From Acidobacteriota bacterium (lineage in GTDB: Bacteria; Acidobacteriota; Blastocatellia; Pyrinomonadales; Pyrinomonadaceae): 64,000 nucleotides of DNA. The notes beneath the pieces were generated by a model. It did not search any database. It was not told the origin of the DNA and saw only the letters and a list, made by a program, of their open reading frames with translations. Shown one piece after another: positions 24,034-49,139 of this stretch. Location of the stretch: the NCBI GenBank assembly GCA_019239425.1, contig JAFAZX010000064.1, positions 372,001 to 436,000 of the forward strand. Reading direction: 5' to 3'. Each line of letters starts with the position of its first letter. The stretch's first letter is position 1. Both the position numbers and the translations under genes were made by a program.

Positions 24034-25521
24034 CTAGACGACCGGCGCGGGCGGCCTCCCGATGCCGGACTGCGCGGCAAGCTCGCCCAGGCGCGCGGCG
24101 GGGTCGGCCGCCGCCGCCGTCAGGAGCGCCTCATAGTCCGCGAGCATCTCTTCCATCGCGGCGGCGTCGAAGAGGCCGGGGTTGTACTTCAACTCCAGCC
24201 CGAGCGTTCGCCCCGTGTCGTTGACGCCGAAGATCATGTCCTGAAAGAGCGCGATCTCCTGGCGCGGGCGCGACTCGCGGAGGTCGAAGACGCTCAGGCG
24301 CGTACCCGCGGGCGGCTGGGCCGGCGGCGCGCCGTAGAGGTTGAAGACCAGTTGCACGAGGGGCGGGCGGGCCGGGTCGGGGTCCGGCTCCAGCTCGCGG
24401 GCGAGCACGGCGAAGGGGACTTCCTGATTGGCGTAGGCCCCGTTGACCGTCTCGCCCACGCGTCCCAACAGTTCGAGGAAAGTAGGGTCGCCGCCCACGT
24501 CCGTCCGCAGCGCGAGCATGTTGACGAAGCAGCCGACGAGCCCGTCGGTCTCCGAGCGCGTGCGCCCCGGGATGCCGCGGCCGAGCACGATGTCCGCGCG
24601 CCCCGTGTAGTGCCGGACGAGTGCGTAGAAGGCCGCCAGCAACGTCGTGTAGAGACTTACCGCGTGGCGCCGGCTTAGCTCGCGCAGCGTCTGCGACAAC
24701 TCTTCGGGCAGGCCGCGCAGGCGCGAGACTCCGCTGAAGCTGCGCGCGGCCGGTCGCGGGCGGGCGAAGGGCAAGTCCAGCGCGGGCGGGCATCCGCGCA
24801 GGCGCGCGCGCCAGTACGAGAGTTGCGAGTCGAGCGCGCCGGACGCGACCTGCTCACGCTGCCACGCCGCCCAGTCGCCGTACTGCACGGGCGTCTCGGG
24901 CAGGGGCGCGGGCCGCCCGTTGACGTGCGCCTCGTAGAGCGCGCCCAACTCACCGACGAGCAGCCCGAGCGAGAGGAAGTCTGCGACCAGGTGATGCAGC
25001 ACCAGCAGGAGCACATACTCTTCCGCCGCGAGTTTGTAGACCCTGAGCCGGAACAACTCGTCCCGTTCGAGGTCGAACGGCGCGGCCATCTCGCGGGCGA
25101 TCTGGCGCCGCGCCTCGTCGGCGGGCGCGCCCGCCCCCGACAGGTCGAGGGCGGACAGAGCGCCGGGCGTGAAGGGCCTGATGAGTTGTGCCGGCTGCCC
25201 TTCAAAGAAAGCGAAGTTCGTGCGCAGACTCTCGTGCCGGCGCACCGCCTCGTCGCGGCTCCGCGCGAGCGCCGCGAGGTCGAGCCGACCCGCGAAATGG
25301 AGCGCCGTGCCGAGGAAAGGCGTCGGCAAGCGGCCCTCGCGTTCGAGCCGCCAGGACTCCTCCTGCACGTATGAGACGGGCGCGACCTCGCGCCGCTCGC
25401 GGCGCGGGATGCCGGGCGGCGACGTAACCGCCCCGACGGCCCCGCGCAGGCGTCGTTCGAGAAGTGCGCGCTTTGCCTGCGACAGCTCGCGGCCGGCGGC
25501 GTTTCCATTCGGCGTTGACAT
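24034..25521 (-). CDS. free-standing condensation-domain protein
   Basis: This protein has about 495 residues; ATG at 25521 lies five bases after the PKS stop codon. A short basic N-terminus precedes one complete condensation domain (~50-480): core SYVQEESWRLE, RRHESLRTNF, catalytic HHLVADF (both His and Asp kept, final Gly replaced by Phe), YGDWAAWQRE, GRGIPGRTRSETDGLVGCFVNM and NQEVPFAVLARELEPD. It comes right after the last carrier-protein module and no thioesterase is present, so it is the best candidate for product release or cyclisation. It may instead complete a missing condensation step in trans. Confidence 0.87.
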   Translation of the reverse strand: MSTPNGNAAGRELSQAKRALLERRLRGAVGAVTSPPGIPRRERREVAPVSYVQEESWRLEREGRLPTPFLGTALHFAGRLDLAALARSRDEAVRRHESLRTNFAFFEGQPAQLIRPFTPGALSALDLSGAGAPADEARRQIAREMAAPFDLERDELFRLRVYKLAAEEYVLLLVLHHLVADFLSLGLLVGELGALYEAHVNGRPAPLPETPVQYGDWAAWQREQVASGALDSQLSYWRARLRGCPPALDLPFARPRPAARSFSGVSRLRGLPEELSQTLRELSRRHAVSLYTTLLAAFYALVRHYTGRADIVLGRGIPGRTRSETDGLVGCFVNMLALRTDVGGDPTFLELLGRVGETVNGAYANQEVPFAVLARELEPDPDPARPPLVQLVFNLYGAPPAQPPAGTRLSVFDLRESRPRQEIALFQDMIFGVNDTGRTLGLELKYNPGLFDAAAMEEMLADYEALLTAAAADPAARLGELAAQSGIGRPPAPVV

Positions 25522-25526
25522 CACTT

Positions 25527-28629
<3,103 letters not shown>

Positions 28630-28637
<8 letters not shown>

Positions 28638-31600
28638 CAGCCCGCACCTCCTCGTCCTGCTGCTCGGCCGCGCGCCGCGCGCGACGTGTCTGTCGCTGCG
28701 ACCCCGCGCCCGCCTGCCGCGCGCGCGGCACCTCCTCGCCGCCGGACACGCCCTCGGCCGTGGCCGCGACCTCCGGCTCGGCCGCCGGCGGCGGCTGTTG
28801 TTGTCGCTGCGCTAACTCGTCTTCAAGGAAACGCGCGAGCGCGCTGATGGTCGGGAAGCGGAACAGGTCGGCCACCGACACGTCGAGGCCGAACACCTCG
28901 GCCAGCCTGCCGCGCACCTCGACCATCAACAGCGAGTGGCCGCCCAGCTCGAAGAAGTTGTCGTTGACGCCGATGTGCTCTTCGCGCAGCACCTCTTCCC
29001 AGATTTCGACCAGCCGGCGTTCGACGCTGGTCGTCGGCGCCTCGAACGTCGCTTCGTCGAGCGGGCGCGACCCGGCGGGTGCGGGCAGCGCGCGGCGGTT
29101 GACCTTCCCGTTGGCCGTCAGCGGCAGCGCGTCGAGCGTGACGAAGGCCGAAGGGAGCATGTGTTCGGGCAGTCTCCGCCTGAGCGCGGCGCGCAGGTCG
29201 GCGGCCGGCGGCGCGTCACCCTCCGCGACGAGATAGGCGACCAGCCGCTTATCGCCCGGCGCGTCTTCGCGCACGATGACGGCGCAGTCCTGCACGTTCG
29301 CCTCGGCGCGGAGCGCCGCTTCGATCTCGCCCAGCTCGATGCGGAAGCCGCGCAGCTTGACCTGATTGTCCAGCCGGCCCAAGAAATCTATGCGGCCGTC
29401 GGCGAGACGACGCGCCGAATCGCCCGTGCGGTAGAGGCGCGCGCCCGGCTCACCCGAGAACGGGTCGGGGATGAACCGCTCGGCGGTGAGGCCGGGGCGG
29501 TTCAGGTAGCCCCGCGCCAGCCCAGCGCCGCCGACGTAGAGCTCGCCCGGCACGCCGACCGGCACCGGCTCCAGACTGCGGTCGAGCACGTAAGAGGTCG
29601 TGTTATGGATGGCCTGCCCGATGGTCGGCGCCGTCCTGGTGTTGCTGCAATCGGCGGCGGTGGCGCAGACGGTCGCCTCGGTCGGCCCGTACGCGTTGAC
29701 GAACAGTCGGTGCTCCGACCAGCGCTCCGCGACCTCGGCCGGGCAGGCCTCGCCCGCCGTGACGATGGTGCGCAGCGCGGGCAGCGGGCCGTCCGGCAGT
29801 ACGGCCAGCACGGCCGGCGGCAGCGTGACCGTCGTGATCGATTGCGTGCGCAGCAGCTCGACGAGACCCGGCCCCGGCAACAACGCTTCACCCGGCGCGA
29901 GGCAGAGCGCCGCGCCCGAGCAGAGCGCCATGAAGATTTCGGAGACCGACGCGTCGAAGCTGAGCGAGGCGAATTGGAGGACGCGGCTGTCGGGCCGCAC
30001 GTCGAACAGCGCGATCTGCGCCTCGACCATATTGCACAGCCCTCGGTGCTGAAGCATCGTGCCCTTCGGCCGCCCCGTCGAGCCCGACGTGTAGATGACG
30101 TAGGCGAGTTGCGCGGGGTCGCAGCGCACGCCCGGCGGCTCCGCGCTTTCGCCTTCGACCGCGGCCCAGTCCGTATCGAGACAGAGGACGTGCGCGTCGT
30201 GCGGCGGCAGCGCCGCGCGAAGGTGCTCTTGCGTCAGCAGCACGCGGACGCCCGCGTCTTCGAGCATGTAGGCCAGACGCTCCGCCGGGTAGTTCGGGTC
30301 TAAGGGCACGTAGACGCCGCCCGCCTTGAGGACGGCGAGTAGCCCGACCACCGCGTCGGGCGAACGCTCCACGCAGAGCCCGACGCGCACCTCGGCCCGG
30401 ACGCCGACGCGCAGCAGGTGGCGCGCCAGGCGGTTCGACCGCGCGTTCAGCTCCGCGTAGCTCAGCTGCGTCCCTTCGTAGGTGAGGGCGACGGCCTCGG
30501 GCTGATGCTCGACCTGCCGTTCGAAGAGCTGGTGAATGCAGTGTTCCGAGGAGAAGTCGGCGCGCGTGTCGTTCCACTCGTCGACGAGTTGCCGGCGCTC
30601 CGCCTCGGTCAGCAGAGGCAGCTTTGCGAGTCGCGCGTCGGGGTCGGCCGCGATGCCGTCGAGCAGCGTGATGAAGTGTTCGACCATGCGCGCGACCGTC
30701 CCCTCTTCGAAGAGGTCTACGTTATAGTCGAAACGCGCGCGCAGCTCTTCGCCCGTGTCGGCGACGCCGAGCACGAGGTCGTACTTGACCGTCCCGGGCT
30801 CCGTCTCCAGCGGCGTCAGGACGAGGCCCGGCAGCGCGAGCGATTCACGCTGCGGGTTCTCCAGCGTGAAGAAGACCTGTGCGAGCGGCGGGCGGCTCGG
30901 GTCTCGTTCCGGCTGTAGCTCCTCGACCAGCTTCTCGAAGGGCACGTCCTGATGCGCGAAGGCGTCGAGCGACACCTCGCGCGAGCGCCGTAGCAGTTCG
31001 CGGAAGGTGGGCGCGCCCGAGAGGTCTGTGCGCAGGACGAGCGTGTTGACGAAGAAGCCGATGAGCCCCTCGACCTCGGCGCGGTTGCGCCCCGCGACCG
31101 GCGTCCCGACCGTGACCTCCTCCTGCCCCGTGTGTCGATGGAGCAGCGTCTGGAAGGCCGCGAGCAGCGTCATGAAGAGCGTCGCTCCCTCGGCGCGCGC
31201 CAGGGCCCTCAACGCGCCCGCCGTCTCCGACTTGAGCGTGAACTGCCTGTGCGCGCCCCTGTAGGTCTGCACGGGGGGGCGCGGCCGGTCGGTCGGCAAC
31301 TCCAGCGTTTCGACTCCCGACAGTTGCCTCCGCCAGTAACTCAACTGCCCTTCCAGCACTTCGCCGCTCAACCACTCGCGCTGCCACGCCGCGTAGTCCG
31401 CGTACTGCACCGCCAGTTCCGCGAGCGGCGACCCCTCGCCGCGCGAGAACGCTCCGTAGAGCGCCCCCACCTCGCGGATGAGCACGCCCGCCGACCAGCC
31501 GTCCGAGACGATGTGGTGCATCGTCAAGAGAACGACGTGCTCCTGCTCGCTCAGCCGCAGCAGGCCCACGCGCAGCAGCGGCCCCGTCGCCAGGTCGAAC

Positions 31601-34600
31601 GGCTCCTGCGCCTCTTCGAGCGCGCGCTTCAAAGCCTCGCGTTCGCGCTCGGCGGCCGGCAACTCGGTCAGGTCTATAATCGGCAGCGTCGCCGGCCGCG
31701 CCTCCTGCACCAACTGGACGAGTCGTCCTTCGGCGATATCGAACGTCACGCGCAGCGATTCGTGCCGCCGCAACAGTTCGCCCACCGTCTGCTCAAGCGC
31801 CCGCACGTCGAGCCGCCCCGTCAGGCGAATCGCGGCCGGGATGTTGTAGGCGGGGCTCGCCGGGTTCAACTGACACACGAACCAGAGACGTTGCTGCGCG
31901 AACGACAGCGGCAGCCCGCCGTCACGCGGCACAGGCTTGATGGGGGGCGCTGTGCCCTGCCCTCCTGTGCCGCGCGCGCGGTCGATGGCCTCGGCCAGCC
32001 CGGCCACGGTCGGCGCTTCGAACAGGTCGCGCACGGCCAGTTCGAGGTGGAAGAGCTCGCGCACGCGGGAGATGACCTGCACGGCGAGCAGCGAGTGGCC
32101 GCCGAGGTCAAAGAAGTTATCATGGACGCCGACCTCGTCGAGCCGCAGCACGTCGGCCCAGACGCCCGCCAGCAGCTGCTCCGTCTCGGTGCGCGGGCGA
32201 GCGTATGCGCTGCCGAGGTCGGGGCGCGCCGTGTCGGGCGCGGGCAACACCGCCGAATCGAGCTTGCCGTTGACCGTCAGCGGCAGCGCTTCGAGCGTGA
32301 CGAAGGCGGACGGCACCTCGTACTCCGGCAGCTTGCCCTTCAGGTGGCGCGCCAACTCCGCGGCGGCAACCGTCTCGCCTTCGACGGGCACGACGTAACC
32401 GACGAGCTGCTTTGCGCCCGGCGCGTCTTCGCGCAGCACGACGGCGCAACGCGCGACGTGCGGGTGCGAGCCGAGCGCCGCCTCGACCTCGCCCAGCTCG
32501 ACGCGGAAGCCGCGCACCTTCACCTGCGTGTCGGCGCGACCGAGAAACTCTATCGTCCCGTCGGCGCGGTAGCGCGCGAGGTCGCCCGTGGCGTAGAGGC
32601 GCGCGCCCGGCTCATCCGAGAACGGGTCGGGGACGAACCGCTCGGCCGTCAACCCGGGCCGCCGCAGGTAGCCGCGCCCGACGCCGACGCCGCCGACGTG
32701 CAACTCACCGCGCACGCCAACCGGCACAAGCTGTTTGTATTGGTCGAGGAGGTAGATGCGCGCGTTCGTGATGGGCCGGCCGATGGGCACGCCGCCCGCC
32801 TGCCCGGTCTCGGCGCCGACCTCATAGACGCAGCAGCCGACGACCGTCTCGGTCGGCCCGTACTCGTTGATGAGCCGGGTGGCGGGCGCGTGCGCGCGCC
32901 AGAATTCGAGTTGCTGCCACGTCAGGGCTTCACCGCCGATGACGAAGGCGTGCGTGCGGCCGGCGACCTCGTCGGCCGGGAGCATTTGCGTGAGCGCGTC
33001 GAGGTGCGCCGGGGTAATCTTGACGAGGCTGTAGTCTTCACTCCGGCGGAGCGCGTCGGCGAGACCGTCTACGCCCTCGGCGTCGCTCAGGAGGTCTACG
33101 GCGCGGCCGGCGACGAGAGGCGCGAAGAGGCTGGTGACCGTCAGGTCAAAGGCGACCGACGAGTGGACGGGCGCGCCCTCTCCCGACCCGACGCCGTAGG
33201 CGCTCAGGCACCAGTCGAGGTAGTTGACGAGCCCGCGATGTTCGACCTGCGCCCCCTTCGGGCGCCCCGTGGAACCAGAGGTGTAGATGATGTAGGCGAG
33301 GTTGTTCGGGGTCGCCGTGCGTGGCGGCGGCGCGTCGCCCTCCGCCCCTATCGCGTCCCAGTCCGCGTCGAGGCAGAAGAGGTGGCCCCAGTGTGCCGGG
33401 AGGCGGTCTTCCAGTTCCGTCTGCGTCAGCAGCACGGGCATCTGCGCGTCGCCCGTGACGAAGGCGAGATGCTCGAACGGGTAGGCCGGGTCGAGCGGCA
33501 CGTAGGCGCCGCCCGCTTTGAGCACCCCGAGCAGACCCACCACCAGCTCGGGCACGCGGGTCATGCAGATGCCGACCAGCACCTCCGGCCCGACGCCCTG
33601 CCGGCGCAGGAAGTTCGCCAGCCGGTTCGCGCGGCCGTCCAGTTCCGCGTAGGTCAAAGACTGTTCGCCGCACCTCACGGCGACGGCGTCGGGAGTCAGC
33701 GCCGCCTGCGCCTCGAATAACTCGTGCGCGCAACGCTCGTCCGGCGCGCCCGCGCCGGTGTCGTTCCAGGCGCGCGTCGCGAGCTCCACTTCGGCGGGCG
33801 TCAACAGTTCCAGTTGCGCGACGCTCCGGTCGGGGTTGTGCGCGGCGCTCGCCAGTAGTGTCTGGAAATGTCCGATGAGCCGTCCGATAGTTTCGGGGTC
33901 GAAGAGGTCGGAGTTGTAGGCCACCGAACCGCTCAAGCCCTGCTCGGTCTCGGTCATGTCCAGAGACAGGTCGAACTGCGCGATCCCGCTGTCCACCTCG
34001 AAAGGCGCGATGGTCAGGCCCGGGAGGTCGAGCGACGACAGCGGCGCATTCTGAAGCACGAACCAGACCTGAAAGAGCGGCGGGCGGCTCAGGTCACGCT
34101 CGGGCTGTAGCTCCTCGACCAGCTTCTGGAAAGGCAGGTCTTGCCGGGCGAAGCTCTCGAGCGACACCTCGCGCGCGCGCCGTAGCAGTTCGCGGAAGGT
34201 GGGCGCGTCCGAGAGGTCTGTGCGCAGCACGAGCGTGTTAACGAAGAAGCCGATGAGTCCTTCGACCTCGGCGCGGTTGCGCCCCGCCACCGGCGTCCCG
34301 ATGCGCACATCGTCTTGCCCGGTGTAGCGGTGCAGCAGCACTTGATAAGCGGCGAGCAGCGCCATGAAGAGCGTCGCGCCCTCGGCGCGCGCCAGAGACT
34401 TGAGCGCGCGGCTCGTCTGGGCGTCTATCTCGAAGAAACGGCGCGCGCCGCGGAAGGTCTGCACGGGCGGGCGCGGCCGGTCGGTCGGCAGGTCGAGCAC
34501 CGGCAGCCCGCCGCCGAGGTGCCGCTTCCAGTAGCCGAGCTGCTCTTCCAACACTTCGCCCCGAAGCCACTCGCGCTGCCACGCCGCGAAGTCGGCGTAC

Positions 34601-35240
34601 TGTATCGGGAGTTCGGGCAGCGGCGACCCCGCGCCCTCCGCGTACGCGCGATATAACGCCGCCACCTCGCGGACGAAGATGCCCACCGACCAGCCGTCCG
34701 AGACGATGTGATGCATCGTGATGAGCGCGACGTGCTCCTGCTCGCTCAGCCGCAGCAGGCCCACGCGCAGCAGCGGCCCCGCCGCCAGGTCGAACGGCCT
34801 CCGCGCCTCCGCGACCGCCAGCCGCCGCGCCTCGGCTTCGCGCTCCCCGGCCGGCAGCGCGGTCAGGTCAACGACGGGGAGCGTGTAGCCCGCGGCCGGC
34901 GCGACGACTTCTGTCGGCTCGCCCTCAACGAGCAGGAAGGTTGTGCGCAGGACTTCGTGGCGCCGGACGATCTCCGTGAGCGCGCGCTCCAGCACGGGGA
35001 CGCGCAGTTGTCCGGTCAGGCGCACCGCGTAAGGGATGTTGTAGGCGGGCTGGCCGGGCGCGAGCTGGTCAATGAACCAGAGGCGCTGCTGAGCATAGGA
35101 CATCTGTGGCGGCTCGCCCTCGGCGCGCGGGCGGATGACCGGCGCGCCGTCGTCTTCGAGTCCCTCCTCTTGGAGGAGGTACGAGAGCAGCTCGTAATCT
35201 TCGGCCTGCAACTCGGGGCCGCCCTGTATCTCTTCGTGCT

Positions 35241-35244
<4 letters not shown>
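28630..35244 (-). CDS. NRPS-E: C-A(Asn)-T-C-A(Tyr)-T
   Basis: This protein has about 2204 residues from ATG 35244, which overlaps the NRPS-D stop by four bases (ATGA); the frame extends upstream but only as out-of-frame NRPS-D sequence. Module 1: C (~45-490, HHIVSDG), A, T. The A pocket by motif alignment is D-L-T-K-V-G-E-V-G-(K), closest to known Asn codes. Module 2: C (~1105-1550, HHIVSDG), A, T; the pocket is D-A-S-T-V-A-A-V-C-(K), a known Tyr code. Both carrier Ser residues lie in LGGHS. No epimerisation or thioesterase domain. The last ~60 residues are charged and Pro/Gln-rich, perhaps a docking tail to the PKS. Confidence 0.94.
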
Positions 35245-46382
<11,138 letters not shown>

Positions 46383-46406
46383 GTCTCTTGCTTGCCCGCC
46401 CGCCCG

Positions 46407-49106
46407 CTACTCGTTGACACTCGTCCCGTCGGCGCCGAGACCCTCCTGGGCCAGCAGCGACTGCACCTCGACCTCCGAGAGCCGGGACAACTCCGCCAGG
46501 ACTTGCGCCAAGTCCTCTTCTCCGCGCGGGACGCGCTCGATGCCGCCGCCCGCGACCGCCCCGGCCGTCGCCGTGCTGCGTTCGACGAGCGCAGCCAGCT
46601 CCGCGACCGTGGGCGTCTCGAAGATGTGTCCCAGACTCAGCTCGACTTCGAAAATCTCGCGCAGGCGAGTCATGACCTTGGTGGCGAGCAGCGAGTGGCC
46701 CCCGAGCCTGAAGAAGTTGTCGTTGACGCCGACGGCGTCGAGGCCCAGCACCTCGCACCAGACCTCGGCGACGCGGCGCTCCGTCTCGGTGCGCGGCGCG
46801 ACGAAGCGCTCCGACGGGTCGCGCCGGTTCCGCTCCGGCGCGGGCAGGCGCGCGCGGTCAACCTTGCCGTTACGGTTCAGAGGCAACTCGGGCAGGAAGA
46901 GGTAGTCGGTCGGCAGCATGTAAGCGGGCAGGCGCTGCTCCATGTGCGCGCGCACCTCCTGCGGCATCAGCGTGGCGCCCTCGTCCGCGACGAGGTAGGC
47001 CGTCAGCGTCTTGTCACCCGACTGGTCGGCGCGCGCCGTGACGACCGTATCGCGCACGCCGGGGCACTGCAGGAGCGCCGCCTCGACTTCGCCCAGCTCG
47101 ACGCGGAAGCCGCGCACCTTCACTTGCCGGTCGCCGCGCCCGATAAACTCTATCGTCCCGTCGTGGAGGTAGCGCACCGCATCGCCCGTGCGGTAGAGGC
47201 GCGCGCCCGGCTCCTTCGAGAACTGGTGTGGGACGAAACGCTCGGCCGTCAACTCCGGCCGGTTCACGTACCCGCGCGCCAGCCCCGGCCCCCCGATGTA
47301 GAGCTCGCCGACCACGCCCACAGGCGCCGGCCGCATCCCGACATCCAGCACGTACACGTCCGTGTTCGTAATCGGCCGCCCGATCGGCACCGCACTGCCC
47401 ACCTCACCGGCCGCACGCATCACGTGGCAGCACGCGAAGGTGGTGCACTCGGTGGGGCCGTAGCCGTTGATGAGCGCGAGGCTCGGCACCGCCTCCAACG
47501 CCCGCCGCACGTGCGGGGCCGAGAGCACGTCGCCGCCCGCCAGTAGTTGCCGCACACCCCGGAAGTCGCCCAACCCACCCTCCGCCACCTGGTGGAAGAG
47601 CCCGGCCGTCAGCCACAACGTCGTCACCCCCGCGCCCCGCACGAACGCCCCCAGCTCCTCCAGCCCGAGCGGCGGCGGCGGCGCCACCGCCAGGCAGGCC
47701 CCGTTGAGCAGCGCACCCCACACCTCGAACGTCGACGCGTCGAAGGCGGTCGTCGCGAATTGCAGAACGACTTCGCCCGGCCCGAGCCGGACGTAGTTCG
47801 CGCTCTTGACCAGCCGCACCACGCCGCGGTGCGTGACGGCGACACCCTTCGGCTCGCCGGTCGAGCCCGAGGTGTACATCACGTAGACGAGGTTGTCGGC
47901 GCTCGCGCCGGCCGGCGGGTTCTGGTCGGACAGTTCGTCGCCGGCCCCGGCCTCTTCGACGCGGACGACGCGCGCGTCCCCGGCGGGCAGCAGGCCGACG
48001 AACTCCTCACGTGTGAGCAGCAGCCGCGCCCTGGTGTCTTCGAGCATGAAGGCGAGCCGCTCGCGCGGGTACTCGGTGTCCAGGGGGACGTAGACGCCGC
48101 CGGCCTTCAGGACGGCGAGCATGCCGACGATCAACTCCGGCGAGCGCTCCAGGCAGATTCCGACGCACACCTCGGGGCCGGCCCCGAGCGCCCGCAGCCG
48201 GTGGGCCAGACGGTTCGCGCGCCGGTTCAACTGTTCGTAGGTGATGACCTCTGAGCCGCAGACGACGGCGGGCGCGTCGGGCGTGGCGGCAGTCTGCTCC
48301 TCAAACAGTTCATGGACGGCGCGGTCGTGCGGGTAGTCGCGGCGCGTGTCGTTCCAATCGACGAGGAGTTGCTGCCGCTCGGCCACGTTCGTCATGTCGA
48401 GTTCACCGACTGGCCTGTCCACGTCGGCCAGCGCGGCGCTCGTCAGAGTCAACAGGTGGCGGACGAAGGCTTCGACGGTGGAACCGTGGAACAAACCGGC
48501 GTGGTAGTCCACGTCGCAGACCAGAGCGTCTCCGGACGGGCGCAGCGTGATCGTGATGTCGTTGTTGAGTTCGGGCAGCGGCGCGTGGAGCGCCTCGTGC
48601 GCGAGCGCCACGTCGAAGAGCGGGCACCTGTCCACGGCCGCCGTCAGGCCGAGATCACGAACCACACGCCCGAACGGGTAGCTGGCGTTGGCGTACGCCT
48701 CGTCGAGTGTGGCGCGCACGTCGAGCAGCAGTTGGCGGAAGGGCGTGCGCTCGTCCACTTCGCTCAGGATGGCGAGCGCGTTGGGCTCGGCCGCGCGCGG
48801 CGCGGGGCTGCCGGCGATGACCGTCGTGCTCCGCGCGTGACGCGAGAGGCAGACCTGCAAGCCGGCGAGCACGGCCGCGTAGACGAGCAGGGGCGCGCCG
48901 TTCGTCAGGCGCATGAGCCGCTCGCGCAGCTCGTCGGGCACGGCGACTTCGAGCCGCCCGGGCCGGCGCGCACCCGCCCCGGCGCGTTCGAAGTCGGGGT
49001 GCACTCCGGTGGGAACCGGTTCGCCCCCCAGCCGCTTGAGCCAGTAGTCTCGCTCCGTCTTCATGCGGCTGTCGAAGAGGGGCCGCTTCGGTCTGTTGTC
49101 GCTCAC
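46407..49106 (-). CDS. NRPS-C: half-C-A(Val)-T
   Basis: This 899-residue protein starts at GTG 49106, preceded by AAGGAG. Residues 1-~240 match only the C-terminal lobe of a condensation domain, starting with the equivalent of the YWxxxL segment; the lobe with HHxxxDG is absent. The A domain (~265-760) has pocket D-A-F-W-L-G-G-T-F-(K), a Val code. The T domain carries LGGHS. A tail (LSEVEVQSLLAQEGLG) ends the protein. Incoming condensation would rely on the C domain at the end of NRPS-B. The A-domain core is nearly identical at DNA level to the second A domain of NRPS-A. Confidence 0.92.
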   Translation of the reverse strand: MSDNRPKRPLFDSRMKTERDYWLKRLGGEPVPTGVHPDFERAGAGARRPGRLEVAVPDELRERLMRLTNGAPLLVYAAVLAGLQVCLSRHARSTTVIAGSPAPRAAEPNALAILSEVDERTPFRQLLLDVRATLDEAYANASYPFGRVVRDLGLTAAVDRCPLFDVALAHEALHAPLPELNNDITITLRPSGDALVCDVDYHAGLFHGSTVEAFVRHLLTLTSAALADVDRPVGELDMTNVAERQQLLVDWNDTRRDYPHDRAVHELFEEQTAATPDAPAVVCGSEVITYEQLNRRANRLAHRLRALGAGPEVCVGICLERSPELIVGMLAVLKAGGVYVPLDTEYPRERLAFMLEDTRARLLLTREEFVGLLPAGDARVVRVEEAGAGDELSDQNPPAGASADNLVYVMYTSGSTGEPKGVAVTHRGVVRLVKSANYVRLGPGEVVLQFATTAFDASTFEVWGALLNGACLAVAPPPPLGLEELGAFVRGAGVTTLWLTAGLFHQVAEGGLGDFRGVRQLLAGGDVLSAPHVRRALEAVPSLALINGYGPTECTTFACCHVMRAAGEVGSAVPIGRPITNTDVYVLDVGMRPAPVGVVGELYIGGPGLARGYVNRPELTAERFVPHQFSKEPGARLYRTGDAVRYLHDGTIEFIGRGDRQVKVRGFRVELGEVEAALLQCPGVRDTVVTARADQSGDKTLTAYLVADEGATLMPQEVRAHMEQRLPAYMLPTDYLFLPELPLNRNGKVDRARLPAPERNRRDPSERFVAPRTETERRVAEVWCEVLGLDAVGVNDNFFRLGGHSLLATKVMTRLREIFEVELSLGHIFETPTVAELAALVERSTATAGAVAGGGIERVPRGEEDLAQVLAELSRLSEVEVQSLLAQEGLGADGTSVNE
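47449..47747. repeat. Val A-domain core, copy 1
   Basis: This 299-base segment in NRPS-C matches 58984-59282 in NRPS-A without gaps and with roughly 17 differences, clustered in the middle; the last ~170 bases differ at one position. It spans the A4-A5 substrate-pocket region. Confidence 0.85.
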
Positions 49107-49139
49107 GTTGTTATCTCCTTGGCGCGACGGGCACGCGTC